The notes under the pieces were generated by a model, which worked only from the letters and a program-made list of their open reading frames with translations, was not told the DNA's origin and made no database searches. 64,000 nucleotides of DNA from Nostoc sp. LPT. GTDB taxonomy: Bacteria; Cyanobacteriota; Cyanobacteriia; Cyanobacteriales; Nostocaceae. The DNA lies in the NCBI RefSeq assembly GCF_017115165.1, contig NZ_JABXKF010000063.1:1-64000 (forward strand), read 5' to 3'. Shown here one piece after another: positions 36,160 to 45,878 of this stretch (its first letter is position 1; each line of letters begins with the position of its first letter). The translations under genes were made by a program, and so were the position numbers.

Positions 36160-36378
36160 ATGCTAGATGAAACTACCATTGAGCAACGTTTGGTAAATCT
36201 TGAGCAGACAGTTGCCGAACTTAAACGTTTGCTTATCCCTGCTCCCACTCCTAGCAATTGGCTTGAGAAAGTGACGGGTTCAATTTCGGATGAGCAAGTT
36301 TTCCTCAAAGTTCTGGAGTATGGTGAGTCTTTGCGCCACGCTGATAGACCCACAGACGAAACCAGTGACCAAACGTGA
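36160..36378 (+). CDS. Antitoxin-like small protein upstream of PIN toxin
   Basis: 72 residues from the ATG at 36160; an earlier in-frame ATG at 36112 is possible. It reads TTIEQRLVNLEQTVAELKRL (a short coiled coil), then WLEKVTGSISDEQVFLKVLE. Genes of this size and sequence type precede VapC-like PIN genes in cyanobacteria. The stop overlaps the toxin's GTG start as GTGA. It therefore probably neutralises the PIN toxin, whose gene is interrupted here. It lies between repeat copies D and E. Confidence 0.65.
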   Translation: MLDETTIEQRLVNLEQTVAELKRLLIPAPTPSNWLEKVTGSISDEQVFLKVLEYGESLRHADRPTDETSDQT

Positions 36379-36803
36379 AGTATCTTTTGGATACCGACCA
36401 TATAAGTTTTTTACAACGGCGTTCTGCTTCGGAATACGCAAACTTAACGGCTCGAATTGCTCAACACTCACCCGCAGATTTTGCATTTTCCATTATTAGT
36501 CTTCACGAACAAGTTCTTGGTGCTAATACCTTTATCAATCGTGCCCAAACATCGGCTGATACAATTCGAGGATAGATGATACTGCTGGAGATTCTTCAAG
36601 GTTTCTCAGTTGCTCCAGTTCTACCATTCGATACTAGTGCAGCAACAGTTTTCGATGGACTAAAAGCGCAGCGAGTTCGTGTCGCTACAATGGATTTGCG
36701 AATTGCATCAATTGCTATTTCACAAAATTTGGTACTTTTGACCCGAAACAATCGTGATTTTAGTCAAGTACCAGGTTTGGTAACACAAAATTGGACAGTA
36801 TAA
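36375..36803 (+). pseudogene. VapC-type PIN toxin interrupted by in-frame amber codon
   Basis: The frame starts with GTG at 36375 (KYLLDTDHISFLQRRS) and includes the PIN acidic residues in LLDTDHIS and SLHEQVL. It stops at TAG 36573-36575, then continues in the same frame as MILLEILQGFSVAPVLPFD and ATMDLRIASIAI to 36803, giving a normal ~142-residue VapC if the TAG were sense. The stop removes the later acidic residues of the active site, so no active RNase is expected without readthrough. A short internal restart at 36576 could make only the C-terminal half. Confidence 0.85.
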
Positions 36804-36811
36804 ATAATTTG

Positions 36812-36890
36812 CAGAACCGCAACATCCGAAATCTAAGGCTCAATCATGCTGAGTGAAGGGCGATTATTTAAGAGTCAACCACAATTAATA
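36812..36890 (+). repeat. Dispersed directional repeat, copy E
   Basis: This short copy has only the conserved end: CAGAACCGCAACATCCGAAA, then CTCAATCATGCTGAGTGAAG and GCGATTATT, followed by a stretch nearly the same as after copy D (AGTCAACC.ATAATTAA). It separates the broken VapC gene from the broken YoeB gene. Confidence 0.8.
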
Positions 36891-36941
36891 TCAAGTTTGG
36901 GTCAACCCCAAAATTAAATCATCTCATCAAGTACCTAAAAC

Positions 36942-37253
36942 TTACTCGTAATGCGTCCACATCCGAATTATCTTGACTACTTGTTCGGATTCGATGACTT
37001 CATATACCAAGCGATGCTATATATTTATCCTGCGAGAATACGCACCTGATAAATCACCAACCAGCTTTTCATAAGGTGGAGGATTTTGAAAGGGATTTTT
37101 TTTAAGAACTACAAGCAACTCCTCAGCTTTTTCCTTTAAATTACTAGAAGCTAACTTCTTGGCATCTTTTTGCGCTTGTTTTGTGTAAACCAACCTCCAA
37201 CTCAGTTCTTCAGAATTCGGAAGTGGCTCTCCATTACTGCGCTGACTCACCAA
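36942..37253 (-). pseudogene. YoeB-type toxin interrupted by in-frame amber codon
   Basis: From 37253 the protein reads ELSWRLVYTKQAQKDAKKL and KLVGDLSGAYSRRINI, then meets TAG at 37019-37017. The same frame continues as HRLVYEVIESEQVVKIIRMW and THYE to the TAA at 36944-36942. In intact YoeB/Txe proteins the stop position is a Gln (RRINIQHRLVY). The lost part carries the catalytic His-Tyr pair, so the truncated protein should be inactive. Its start overlaps the YefM-like gene by 7 bases, the usual toxin-antitoxin arrangement. Confidence 0.9.
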
Positions 37254-37492
37254 TCCAACTCCTCATCGCATTCTTGAATCGGAGTTGCTAGTCCTTCTTT
37301 TATAGATTCTCCCATTCCAGGTATAGATAACAAGTAAAGAGTCTCCTGAATTGCAGACCAGTCTTTTTCCGCCAGCAGAATCGCATTACCATGATTGCCT
37401 TGAATGATCACAGGCTTACCCTGCTGTGCAACTTGGTCTATCAGTTCTTGTAAATTATTTTGAGCGTCGTTGACAGGAAGCGAAAACATCAT
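37247..37492 (-). CDS. YefM/Phd-family antitoxin
   Basis: An 81-residue protein: FSLPVNDAQNNLQELIDQVA, KPVIIQGNHGNAILLAEKDW, then a helical toxin-binding tail (ETLYLLSIPGMGESIKEGL). This is the standard YefM layout of an N-terminal DNA-binding dimer and a C-terminal neutralising segment. It is intact while its YoeB partner is interrupted, and it can still repress its own promoter. Two adjacent ATGs (37492, 37489) are possible starts. Confidence 0.9.
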   Translation of the reverse strand: MMFSLPVNDAQNNLQELIDQVAQQGKPVIIQGNHGNAILLAEKDWSAIQETLYLLSIPGMGESIKEGLATPIQECDEELDW

Positions 37493-37806
37493 GCTTTTTT
37501 AGCTCACGATAACTTTACTTTAGTTTATCTACGAACTTATGCAAGTAAGTAGGGAGCGTGCGTATTAAATTATAGTGAGTGAAAAGCAATATCTAACGAC
37601 AAACCCCTTTGAACACGAGATTTCATGCTCAGAACTCCAACAACCGAGATCCAAGGGTGAATGATGGTGAATCAAAGGCGTAGGCGTAGCCCGTTGGAGA
37701 CATCGCTTTGATGAGCAAAAATGCGATTACTTGGTATCTAATGGTGCATCTACGCTTACCTTGAGAACTCGGATGCTCTAAACTGGAACTACATTGTAAG
37801 CACTCA
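37493..37806 (+). repeat. Dispersed directional repeat, copy F
   Basis: Bases 37565-37795 contain ATAGTGAGTGAAAAGC, CATGCTCAGAACTCCAACAA, CGAGATCCAAGGGTGAATGA and GGCGTAGGCGTAGCCCG, in the same orientation as copies A to E, ending in TTGAGAACTCGGATGCT as copy A begins. It also holds the promoter of the yefM-like gene and of the DUF1902 gene. Confidence 0.75.
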
Positions 37807-37968
37807 ATGATGGCACAAATCACATTTAAGGTTGAAGCATTTTGGGATTCAGACGCAGAAGTTTGGGTAGCAACTAGTGATGATGTACCTGGATTGGTAA
37901 CAGAAGCTTCTACGATTGAGGTTCTGACGCAAAAGCTGCGAGAAATAATTCCAGAACTTTTGTTGTAA
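37807..37968 (+). CDS. Small DUF1902-family (HicB-like) protein
   Basis: A 53-residue protein reading MMAQITFKVEAFWDSDAEVW, VATSDDVPGLVTEASTIEVL, ending KLREIIPELLL. The pattern A.WD.EA.VWVATSDDVPGL.TEA is the DUF1902/HicB-like partial RNase H fold, typically an antitoxin. No HicA-type toxin follows; only 76 bases separate it from the UPF0182 gene. It is thus an orphan antidote, in line with the other damaged pairs here. Confidence 0.75.
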   Translation: MMAQITFKVEAFWDSDAEVWVATSDDVPGLVTEASTIEVLTQKLREIIPELLL

Positions 37969-38044
37969 CATCTAATGTTCGAGAATTTCAAAGAGTACTT
38001 AGCTTGCAAATAGAGAATTGGCGTTCTTCTTAAATTAGTTATTA

Positions 38045-41038
38045 ATGTATTGGAAATGGGGCTTTAGACTATTAATTGTATTCTTGGGGCTGTGGCTACT
38101 GTTGGATCTGGGTTCCCGTCTGGGAGCAGAGATTTTTTGGTTTCAAGAAGTCGGCTATCTCCAAGTATTTTTGTTGAGGCTGGTGACTCGTGGTATTTTG
38201 TGGGTAGTCGTGGCTGGAATAACTGCTGCCTATCTACTGCTAAATCTGGCTTTAGCACAACGGCTAAAATATTCCCAGTCTTTAAAGATTGAGCCAGTAG
38301 AAGTCAACAGTGAATTAACAAATTTTCTCAGTATTAATTATCTAAGACACAACGAAACCCGGATACTTGGGCCGCAACGCTTTCAACCATTAAAATTACA
38401 CTGGTTATTACCCTTAACTGTGGTTCTGAGCTTGTTGATTGGGTTAATGCTGGTTCACTATGGTCAAATTGCTCTTTTCTACTGGCATTCTCCAGTTAAT
38501 CAGGCTATTCTACCCGTTCCCGCCCTATTTCGACCGGAGACAATCTGGCAACTTTTGAGGCAGATTGTCTCTCAAGTCTGGTATCTCGGTTTAATTGGGG
38601 GAGTAGCGATCGCCATCTTAATCTATCCTCAATTTTTACTGACTGCGATCGCAATTCTCTCCAGTCTCATTTTTGCCTTCATCATATTCCGACACTGGCC
38701 AAAGGTGCTGGAATATTTGCACCCCACTCTTTTCAACAGCACTGAGCCTTTATTTGGTCGAGATATCAGCTTTTACGTATTTTCCTTACCCTTTTGGGAA
38801 CTACTAGAACTCTGGCTGATGGGATTATGTTTGTATGGCTTCGTCGCCGTTACTCTCACTTATCTCTTGTCGGCGGATAGTTTGAGTCAGGGAATTTTCC
38901 CTGGTTTTTCGCCCCAGCAGCAGCGTCATTTATTCGGTATGGGTGGCTTATTGATGCTGGTAGTAGCTCTAAGTTATGGGCTGAGTCGTTATGAACTGGT
39001 GTATTCTAGCCGTGGAGTGAGTTATGGTGCTAGCTATACCGATGTGAGAGCCCAATTGCCAGCCTACACCGTTTTGTGCATTGTGGCAGTTGCGATCGCC
39101 TTTTACCTACTTTGGCGAACGTTTTTCTGGAACCCCAAATCTCAGTATCGTCGCTTTGTATTTTACGGGTTACGGGTTTATCTAATACTAGTTGTAGCTG
39201 CTGATATTGTTTTACCTACTGTAGTGGAATATTTAATTGTCCAACCTAATGAGTTGCAACGAGAGCAACCCTACATTCAGCGGACTATCGCCTTAACTCG
39301 CCAAGCATTCGATTTAGAAGCGATTGATTCTAGAAGCTTCAACCCCCAAGGAACACTGACTGAAGCTGATATTCAAAAGAATGACTCGACAATTCGGAAT
39401 ATTCGCCTGTGGGATGAGCGACCACTGTTAGAAACTAACCGTCAACTGCAACAAATTCGCCCATATTATCAGTTCCCCGATGCCGATATTGATCGATATA
39501 CTCTTAAAACAGATGAACCTTCACCGCGACCACCTGCCCCCCAAAAGCCGCCAGAACCGAAGCAGGAAGCAGTTGAATCAACAGAACGGCGGCAGGTACT
39601 GATTGCCGCACGAGAATTAGATTACAGTGCCGTACCACAGGAAGCTCAAACATGGGTTAATCGCCATTTAATTTATACCCACGGTTTCGGGTTTACTGTT
39701 AGTCCAGTTAATACAGTTGGGGCGGGTGGGCTACCAGAATATTTTGTTAAAGATATTAGCGGTAATAGTAGCGCCCTTACAACTTCTAATGAAGCCGTTC
39801 GTCAAAGTATTCCGATTGGGCAACCCCGGATTTATTACGGTGAGATTACTAATACTTATGTAATGACTGGCACAAAAGTTAGAGAGCTAGACTATCCTAG
39901 CGGTAGTGATAATGTTTACAACTCTTACGAGGGTCTAGGTGGTGTTGAAATCGGTTCAGCATGGCGACGGTGGCTATTTGCGATGTATTTGAAAGATTGG
40001 CAGATGGTGCTGACGCGAGACTTTTTGCCAGATACAAGAGTGCTACTGCGACGAAATGTCAAGGAAAGAATTCAAGCGATCGCACCCTTCCTGAAATTTG
40101 ACAGCGACCCCTATTTAGTTGCTGCTGCGGCTAATCAAGATTTTCCAAGTAATCCCAGTTATCTTTATTGGATTGTTGATGCTTACACAACGAGCGATCG
40201 CTATCCCTACTCAGACACTGGTAGCGATGGGATCAACTACATTCGCAATTCTATCAAAGTAGTGATTGATGCCTATCATGGCACTGTGAAGTTTTACATT
40301 GCCGATCAAAGCGATCCAATCATTGCCACTTGGTCAGCGATATTTCCCGATATGTTCAAACCACTCAGTACAATGCCAGTCAATCTCCGCAGTCATACCC
40401 GATATCCGGTGGACTTTTTCAAAATTCAATCTGAGCGGTTGATGACGTACCACATGACCGACCCCCAAGTATTTTACAACCGGGAAGACCAGTGGCAGAT
40501 TCCGAATGAAATCTATGGCAGCGAACCCCGTCCAGTAGATCCGTATTATTTGATTACTAGTCTACCCACTGTAGACTTTGAAGAATTTATTCTGCTTCTA
40601 CCCTATACTCCCAAACAACGGACTAATTTAATTGCTTGGTTAGCGGCGCGATCGGATGGCAAAAACTACGGTAAGCTGGTGCTATATGTCTTTCCTAAAG
40701 AACGCCTGATTTACGGAACAGAGCAAATCGAGGCGCGGATTAACCAAGACCCAGTAATTTCTCAGCAAATTTCCTTGTGGAATCGCCAGGGTTCGAGAGC
40801 TATTCAAGGCAATCTACTAGTAATTCCCATTGAGCAATCGCTGCTGTATGTCGAGCCAATCTATCTAGAAGCTACACAGAATAGTCTGCCAACCTTGGTA
40901 CGGGTAGTAGTGGCTTACGAAAACCGGATTGTCATGGCGCAAACCTTAGAACAAGCATTGCAGGGAATCTTTAAACCAGAAGTTACACCAGCCCCGGCGA
41001 TTATCCGTCCCTTTGAAGAAGCAACCCCGCCGGGTTAA
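38045..41038 (+). CDS. UPF0182 family large membrane protein
   Basis: A 997-residue protein. The N-terminal ~400 residues hold seven or more transmembrane segments (first [20 protein letters not shown], then [20 protein letters not shown]). A large soluble domain follows ([20 protein letters not shown], then [20 protein letters not shown]). These blocks define the UPF0182 family found across cyanobacteria and actinobacteria. The biochemical role of the family is unknown. A Pro-rich stretch ([16 protein letters not shown], ~493-508) separates the parts. It seems to be a single-gene unit. Confidence 0.95.
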   Translation: MYWKWGFRLLIVFLGLWLLLDLGSRLGAEIFWFQEVGYLQVFLLRLVTRGILWVVVAGITAAYLLLNLALAQRLKYSQSLKIEPVEVNSELTNFLSINYLRHNETRILGPQRFQPLKLHWLLPLTVVLSLLIGLMLVHYGQIALFYWHSPVNQAILPVPALFRPETIWQLLRQIVSQVWYLGLIGGVAIAILIYPQFLLTAIAILSSLIFAFIIFRHWPKVLEYLHPTLFNSTEPLFGRDISFYVFSLPFWELLELWLMGLCLYGFVAVTLTYLLSADSLSQGIFPGFSPQQQRHLFGMGGLLMLVVALSYGLSRYELVYSSRGVSYGASYTDVRAQLPAYTVLCIVAVAIAFYLLWRTFFWNPKSQYRRFVFYGLRVYLILVVAADIVLPTVVEYLIVQPNELQREQPYIQRTIALTRQAFDLEAIDSRSFNPQGTLTEADIQKNDSTIRNIRLWDERPLLETNRQLQQIRPYYQFPDADIDRYTLKTDEPSPRPPAPQKPPEPKQEAVESTERRQVLIAARELDYSAVPQEAQTWVNRHLIYTHGFGFTVSPVNTVGAGGLPEYFVKDISGNSSALTTSNEAVRQSIPIGQPRIYYGEITNTYVMTGTKVRELDYPSGSDNVYNSYEGLGGVEIGSAWRRWLFAMYLKDWQMVLTRDFLPDTRVLLRRNVKERIQAIAPFLKFDSDPYLVAAAANQDFPSNPSYLYWIVDAYTTSDRYPYSDTGSDGINYIRNSIKVVIDAYHGTVKFYIADQSDPIIATWSAIFPDMFKPLSTMPVNLRSHTRYPVDFFKIQSERLMTYHMTDPQVFYNREDQWQIPNEIYGSEPRPVDPYYLITSLPTVDFEEFILLLPYTPKQRTNLIAWLAARSDGKNYGKLVLYVFPKERLIYGTEQIEARINQDPVISQQISLWNRQGSRAIQGNLLVIPIEQSLLYVEPIYLEATQNSLPTLVRVVVAYENRIVMAQTLEQALQGIFKPEVTPAPAIIRPFEEATPPG

Positions 41039-41128
41039 GGGAAAGTCCAGTTGAAACGTAATTAGGGCAATAGGTAGCAAAGCTATAGAAGGAATACTAT
41101 GTGGTATCTGAAATATCAGCCTAAATAG

Positions 41129-41242
41129 CTAATAAATCATGCTATTCATCCCGATTAAATATCCGATGAAACTACCTAATACAGCGGCTGGAATGTAACC
41201 GACAAATAACCGTTGCAGGCTAGCTAAAATGTCTAAAAACAT
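41129..41242 (-). CDS. Possible 37-residue hydrophobic peptide, ABC-permease-like fragment
   Basis: The minus strand reads MFLDILASLQRLFVGYIPAA followed by VLGSFIGYLIGMNSMIY and a stop. The pattern SLQRLFVGYIPAAVLG.FIG.LIG resembles the first transmembrane segment of nitrate/sulfonate-type ABC permeases. It could be a remnant or a true one-helix membrane peptide. GAGGCAGAG lies about 10 bases upstream of the ATG. Confidence 0.4.
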   Translation of the reverse strand: MFLDILASLQRLFVGYIPAAVLGSFIGYLIGMNSMIY

Positions 41243-41981
41243 ATTGTTTTCTCTGCCTCAGTTTTCATGGAAAATATTTGGGAAATACTGCGGCAACAAC
41301 ACAAAATAGCATGAATAAAAGTGTATTAAATTACACGTAGTTTTACTTCACTAAAATATTTTTATATCTTCTCCTCGTTGATGAGTAATCCCAAAATTTA
41401 GGTATTATTACGATGCGATAGTAGTAATACAAAGAATAGGTAAAGCTTGATTTTATTAAACTTTATCAGAAAAGCAAATTTTAATTAGTAAATTAAATAC
41501 AATTTCCAGAATTTATCAGAGAACGCAGTTATTGCTAGAGCTTACGTACGATTACTCCTTGATGTCTAAGCTGATGGAACGAGCAGTAATTTCTAGATTG
41601 CCTGCTTGCCTTGTTCTTTTACTGCTTACAAAAACTGTATTCACATCAAAGACAATCAACTTTCCAGTGTTAATCCTTAAATTCTAATATTTGCACTATC
41701 TTTTGTAACCTTGTGATTTTTACAATGCAGTTTTCTGCAATTTTACATACATTATCTTGCATATAAGACTACATAAAGGGTGAATGAATAATTTTTCTAC
41801 TTTTTTTATTATGTATTTTGTGGATGAGTTGGTAGCTCCAGTTACAAGCATCATTACACTTACACACAAGATGCTTTATCAGGAATTTTACTTCTAATTT
41901 TATTGAGTAAAAATCTAGCTCTATCTACTCCATATTCTTTGAAATAACTATCTCACTCTAAATTCTCAAAAGGAGAAGCAG
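41243..41981. other. AT-rich intergenic region before the M10 protease gene
   Basis: No gene or clear repeat is seen. An AAAGGAGAAG ribosome site lies 9 bases before the start at 41982. The length suggests a long regulated leader. Confidence 0.5.
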
Positions 41982-43364
41982 ATGTCTAATTTTGTTACTT
42001 CTACTAATGATATTACTCAAACTGGTTCAATCTATGTAGACAGCTTACTATGGGGCAGTCGTTGGAAGATTGAAAACGACAGTAGAAAAATCACTTATTC
42101 GTTTGTTGATAATGAGTCTTGGGATGACAACTTCGATAACACTGAAATAAATGCCTTCACTAATGCAATACAGGCGTGGGCGAATGTCGCTAATTTCCAG
42201 GTAGAGTATTCTGGTTTTAACGATCCTCAAGCTGAGTTAACCTTTCATAGTGTTGATTCTTCTGTTTTTAGTAGTGATAGCGTACTAGGTCAAGCAAAGC
42301 CACCAGGAGAATCCTCTAACCTTTTTGCAGAAGGAGATGTTCTAATTAACTGGGAGTATTATCAAAATTATCCTGATTCAGAACTCTTAGTTGGTAGCTA
42401 CTACTACGACACTTTTATCCATGAAATTGGTCATGCTTTGGGATTAGCTCATCCTCACGACGATGGAGGAGGTTCTTCTATCTTTCCTGGCGTTGAAGAC
42501 GCTGAAGATTTTGGTGACTTGAATCTCAATCAGTTTGTGACGACAATCATGTCTTACGTTGATACTCAAAGTCCCTATTCCCCTGGATATGAAGCAAATT
42601 GGGGATTTGCAGCAGGGCCAATGGCATTTGATATCGCCGCCATCCAACATATTTACGGGATCAATCGGACAAGTAACACAGGTAATAACTTTTATTCACT
42701 TCCATCCTTTAATGGTGAAGGAACTTATTGGTCTTGTATTTGGGATGCAGGCGGAACAGATACCATATCCGGTCAAGAAGCAATTAATTCGGTAATTATT
42801 AACTTGAACAATGCTACTTTGGCGAATAACGACCTTAATGCTGGCGGCTTCATTAGTCAAGTTGTTGGTGTTAAAGGAGGATTTACGATCGCTAACTCCC
42901 AAGGAGGTATATGTGTTATTGAAAATGCCATAGGAAGCTACTTTGATGACACTCTCATAGGGAATGAATACAACAATTATCTCTCTGGCGAGGACGGGAA
43001 CGATGTCATCTATGGTGGCGCTGGCAATGACATCCTAGTTGGTGGTGCTGGAAGCGATCTCTTTACTTTCCAATCTGGCAGTGAAGGAATTGACTCGATT
43101 ACTGACTTTAACGTACTGGAGGATACGATTGTTGTCTCTGCCGCTGGTTTTAGTGGAGGGCTAGTTGCTGGTACGACGATCGCTGCCAATAACTTTGTGA
43201 TCGGTACAGCAGCCACTACAAATAGTCAAAGATTTATTTACAACACAGGTAATGGTTCTCTCTTCTTCGATCAAGATGGCACTGGAGCGATCGCCAAAAT
43301 CCAAATTGCTACACTCGATACCGGATTATTCCTGAATAATGCAAATATTTTCGTTGCTGCTTAA
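41982..43364 (+). CDS. M10 (serralysin-like) metallopeptidase with RTX repeats
   Basis: A 460-residue protein. The zinc site is HEIGHALGLAHPH (HEXXHXXGXXH, ~146-158), and MSY in TTIMSYVDT forms the Met turn. The C-terminal part has RTX calcium-binding nonapeptides (LSGEDGNDVIYGGAGNDIL, then VGGAGSDLF, ~330-360) and the M10 C-terminal beta domain. There is no signal peptide, as usual for type I secretion via a C-terminal signal. It is a secreted protease. No type I transporter genes are adjacent. Confidence 0.95.
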   Translation: MSNFVTSTNDITQTGSIYVDSLLWGSRWKIENDSRKITYSFVDNESWDDNFDNTEINAFTNAIQAWANVANFQVEYSGFNDPQAELTFHSVDSSVFSSDSVLGQAKPPGESSNLFAEGDVLINWEYYQNYPDSELLVGSYYYDTFIHEIGHALGLAHPHDDGGGSSIFPGVEDAEDFGDLNLNQFVTTIMSYVDTQSPYSPGYEANWGFAAGPMAFDIAAIQHIYGINRTSNTGNNFYSLPSFNGEGTYWSCIWDAGGTDTISGQEAINSVIINLNNATLANNDLNAGGFISQVVGVKGGFTIANSQGGICVIENAIGSYFDDTLIGNEYNNYLSGEDGNDVIYGGAGNDILVGGAGSDLFTFQSGSEGIDSITDFNVLEDTIVVSAAGFSGGLVAGTTIAANNFVIGTAATTNSQRFIYNTGNGSLFFDQDGTGAIAKIQIATLDTGLFLNNANIFVAA

Positions 43365-43840
43365 GTTCTGTTTAAGTCATAAATCAAATCATTTGTGAAA
43401 TATTTTTCTGTTGGCTGTCATTAGTCATTAGTCATTTGTCCTTTGTTATATCATGTCCGGTTAAAGACTTATCATTAAGACCGCAGAGATCAGATGGGAC
43501 GGGTTTTTGGGCTTTCTGCATAGAGAAAGAGAATTATAACTAATTGGCCGGACATGATATTATTTGCAATTTACTTAGGACAAATGACCAAGGACGACCA
43601 TAACAAAAATTTTCACAATCTCATTTAGGATTGCTATATGCGATCGCTTAGTAAGAAAACCAAACGAAAAGAATTACAGATTTTATTGTCAAGATGTAAA
43701 AATAATCATATAAATGGCAAAAGTTATGTAATTCCTAGCACACATTTGCGCTGGATGTCTGGAATAGTGGTTAAATATTATAGCTTCTGGTTGTAACAAA
43801 CTAGAAAATTATTCACCACTAATGAACTCTAAAATGTATT
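43365..43840. other. Intergenic region with MITE-like hairpin
   Basis: After the protease gene comes a short TTAGTCATTAGTCATT heptamer tract (43420-43436), then the inverted-repeat element at 43448-43560, then AT-rich DNA up to the nucleotidase promoter. No gene. Confidence 0.6.
43448..43560. mobile_element. 113-bp MITE-like element, ATATCATGTCCGG ends
   Basis: The terminal inverted repeats ATATCATGTCCGG (43448-43460) and CCGGACATGATAT (43548-43560) are perfect over 13 bp. The interior has no ORF. A related, more degenerate element with CATGTCCGC ends lies near 53262-53471. Confidence 0.7.
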
Positions 43841-45874
43841 ATGTCTTTTTTCGATCGGGAAAATCTATTTTTAAGTAAGTTTAATCGCCGAGATTTAAGG
43901 ACTGGCTTGATTATATCTGGCATCTTTTTATTTTTAGGAACTACTGGTGGTGTAGTGCAAGTTAAAACAGCACAGAAGTCAGGGTTCATACTACAACTTT
44001 TACATACTTCTGACCAAGAAGCAGGTGTGCCAGCGCTGAAGGATGCACCCAACTTTTCGGCGGTGTTGAATGCACTCAAAAATCAGGATATTAATCGTGA
44101 TGGTAAACCTGATTATCCTAATACCTTAATCCTTTCATCTGGAGATGCTTACATTCCCAGTCCTTTCTTATTTGCCAGTGACACAGCTTTTGGCGGACAA
44201 GGACGAGGAGATATTTTAATTTTAAATGCTCTTGGTTTTAGTGCGATCGCCTTTGGTAATCACGAATTTGACTTAGGTACGGGTGTCGTTGCCGACTTAC
44301 TCCGTGCTAAAGAAGATTACCCAGGGACGAAATTTCCCTATCTCAGCACGAATCTAGATTTCAGCACTGATAAAGACCTGGCAAAATTAGTTACTGCTGA
44401 TAGACAAGAAGCAAGTAAAATTCCGAATAAAATTGCCCGTAGCACCATTATTACCGTCAATGGTGAAAAAATTGCTGTGGTTGGGGCGACAACTCCCACA
44501 CTGCGGACTATTTCTTCTCCCGGTGGTGTGACTGTGTTGCCTAAAGAATTTTATGACCGTGATACCGCAGATATCGCCGCTTTAGCTGCTGAAATTCAAA
44601 CTTCTGTTGATACACTGCTGACAAAAAATCCAGAGATTAATAAAGTCATTCTATTGGCACACATGCAGCAAATTGCGATTGAGCAAAAGCTAGCAGCATT
44701 ACTCAAGGGAGTAGATATTATTGTTGCTGGTGGTTCCAATACCTTACTAGCCGACAAAACAGACCGTCTGCGAGTGGGTGATAAATCTGCTGGAACTTAT
44801 CCAATTATCAAAAAAGCCGCAGATGGTAATCCGATAGCTGTAGTTAATACCGATGGTAACTATCGTTACGTTGGTCGTTTAGTAGTTAATTTTGATGCTA
44901 ATGGAGTAATTATTCCTAAAAGTATTGACCCCAAAATCAGCGGTACTTATGCGACTGATTCCCAAGGTGTAGCAGCTGTGGGTGGGAAACCCGATGCCAA
45001 AATTGTCGCGATTACAGAAGCACTCAAAAAAGTGATTATTGCCCAAGATGGTCAGATTTTTGGGAAAACCAACGTTTTCCTCAATGGCTGGCGAGGTGAT
45101 GTCCGCACTCAAGAAACCAATTTCGGGAATTTGACAGCCGAAGCTAATTTAGCGATCGCTAAACGATATGATCCTAAAACTGTCATTTCCATTAAAAATG
45201 GTGGTGGTATCCGTGACAATATCGGTATATATACTTTTCCCGCAGGTTCGACTCGCTCGCGGGATGTTATCAAACTACCACCCCAAGCAAATCCTGTAGC
45301 AGGCAAGAAAGAAAAAGAAATTTCCCAACTTGATATCACCAATGCTTTACGGTTTAACAATAGCTTGACTTTAGTTACTTTGAATGCTACAGAATTACTA
45401 GCAGTGATTGAACACAGTGTAGCAGCCATAGCGCCCGGTGCGACCCCTGGCAGTTTTCCCCAAGTAGCGGGATTAGCCTTTAGCTTTGACCCAAATTTGC
45501 CAGCAGGTAAGCGTGTTAAATCCCTGGCTATCAAAGATGGGAAAGGCAAAATTATTGATGTAGTGGTGAAAAATGCAGAGTTAGTGGGTGACTCTAATCG
45601 CATCTTCCGCACTGTCACCCTAAACTTTCTAGCAAGTGGTGGTGATGGCTATCCTTTTCCGAAAACAGAACGGGTTGATTTAACATCAAAAGATGCTGAT
45701 AAGAGCAAACGCACAGGTTTAGCTACCTTTGCTGCTGATGGTTCTGAACAAGATGCATTAGCAGAATATTTGGCTGCTAACTTTAAGCAGATTCCATTTG
45801 CTCAGGAAGATATACCAGCTACCAAAGATACTCGCATTCAAAATCTGAAGTTGCGTAAAGATGTGGTATTTTGA
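43841..45874 (+). CDS. 5'-nucleotidase/cyclic phosphodiesterase-type metallophosphatase, exported
   Basis: A 677-residue protein. A hydrophobic segment at ~20-40 (LIISGIFLFLGTTGGVVQV) is a signal peptide or anchor. The metallophosphatase motifs are QLLHTSDQEAG (in place of the common HTNDxH), SSGDAYIPS, IAFGNHEFDLGTG and ILLAHMQQ. The 5'-nucleotidase C-terminal domain has NGGGIRDNI and RFNNSLTLVTL. It probably salvages phosphate from nucleotides or other esters in the periplasm. Four bases separate it from the oxygenase gene, so they are probably cotranscribed. Confidence 0.9.
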   Translation: MSFFDRENLFLSKFNRRDLRTGLIISGIFLFLGTTGGVVQVKTAQKSGFILQLLHTSDQEAGVPALKDAPNFSAVLNALKNQDINRDGKPDYPNTLILSSGDAYIPSPFLFASDTAFGGQGRGDILILNALGFSAIAFGNHEFDLGTGVVADLLRAKEDYPGTKFPYLSTNLDFSTDKDLAKLVTADRQEASKIPNKIARSTIITVNGEKIAVVGATTPTLRTISSPGGVTVLPKEFYDRDTADIAALAAEIQTSVDTLLTKNPEINKVILLAHMQQIAIEQKLAALLKGVDIIVAGGSNTLLADKTDRLRVGDKSAGTYPIIKKAADGNPIAVVNTDGNYRYVGRLVVNFDANGVIIPKSIDPKISGTYATDSQGVAAVGGKPDAKIVAITEALKKVIIAQDGQIFGKTNVFLNGWRGDVRTQETNFGNLTAEANLAIAKRYDPKTVISIKNGGGIRDNIGIYTFPAGSTRSRDVIKLPPQANPVAGKKEKEISQLDITNALRFNNSLTLVTLNATELLAVIEHSVAAIAPGATPGSFPQVAGLAFSFDPNLPAGKRVKSLAIKDGKGKIIDVVVKNAELVGDSNRIFRTVTLNFLASGGDGYPFPKTERVDLTSKDADKSKRTGLATFAADGSEQDALAEYLAANFKQIPFAQEDIPATKDTRIQNLKLRKDVVF

Positions 45875-45878
45875 ATCA

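Noticed and set aside
36573..37019. Amber codon read as an amino acid in this organism
   Set aside because: TAG is used as a normal terminator elsewhere in the window (for example the TerB-like gene), so general recoding is unlikely; only local readthrough remains possible.
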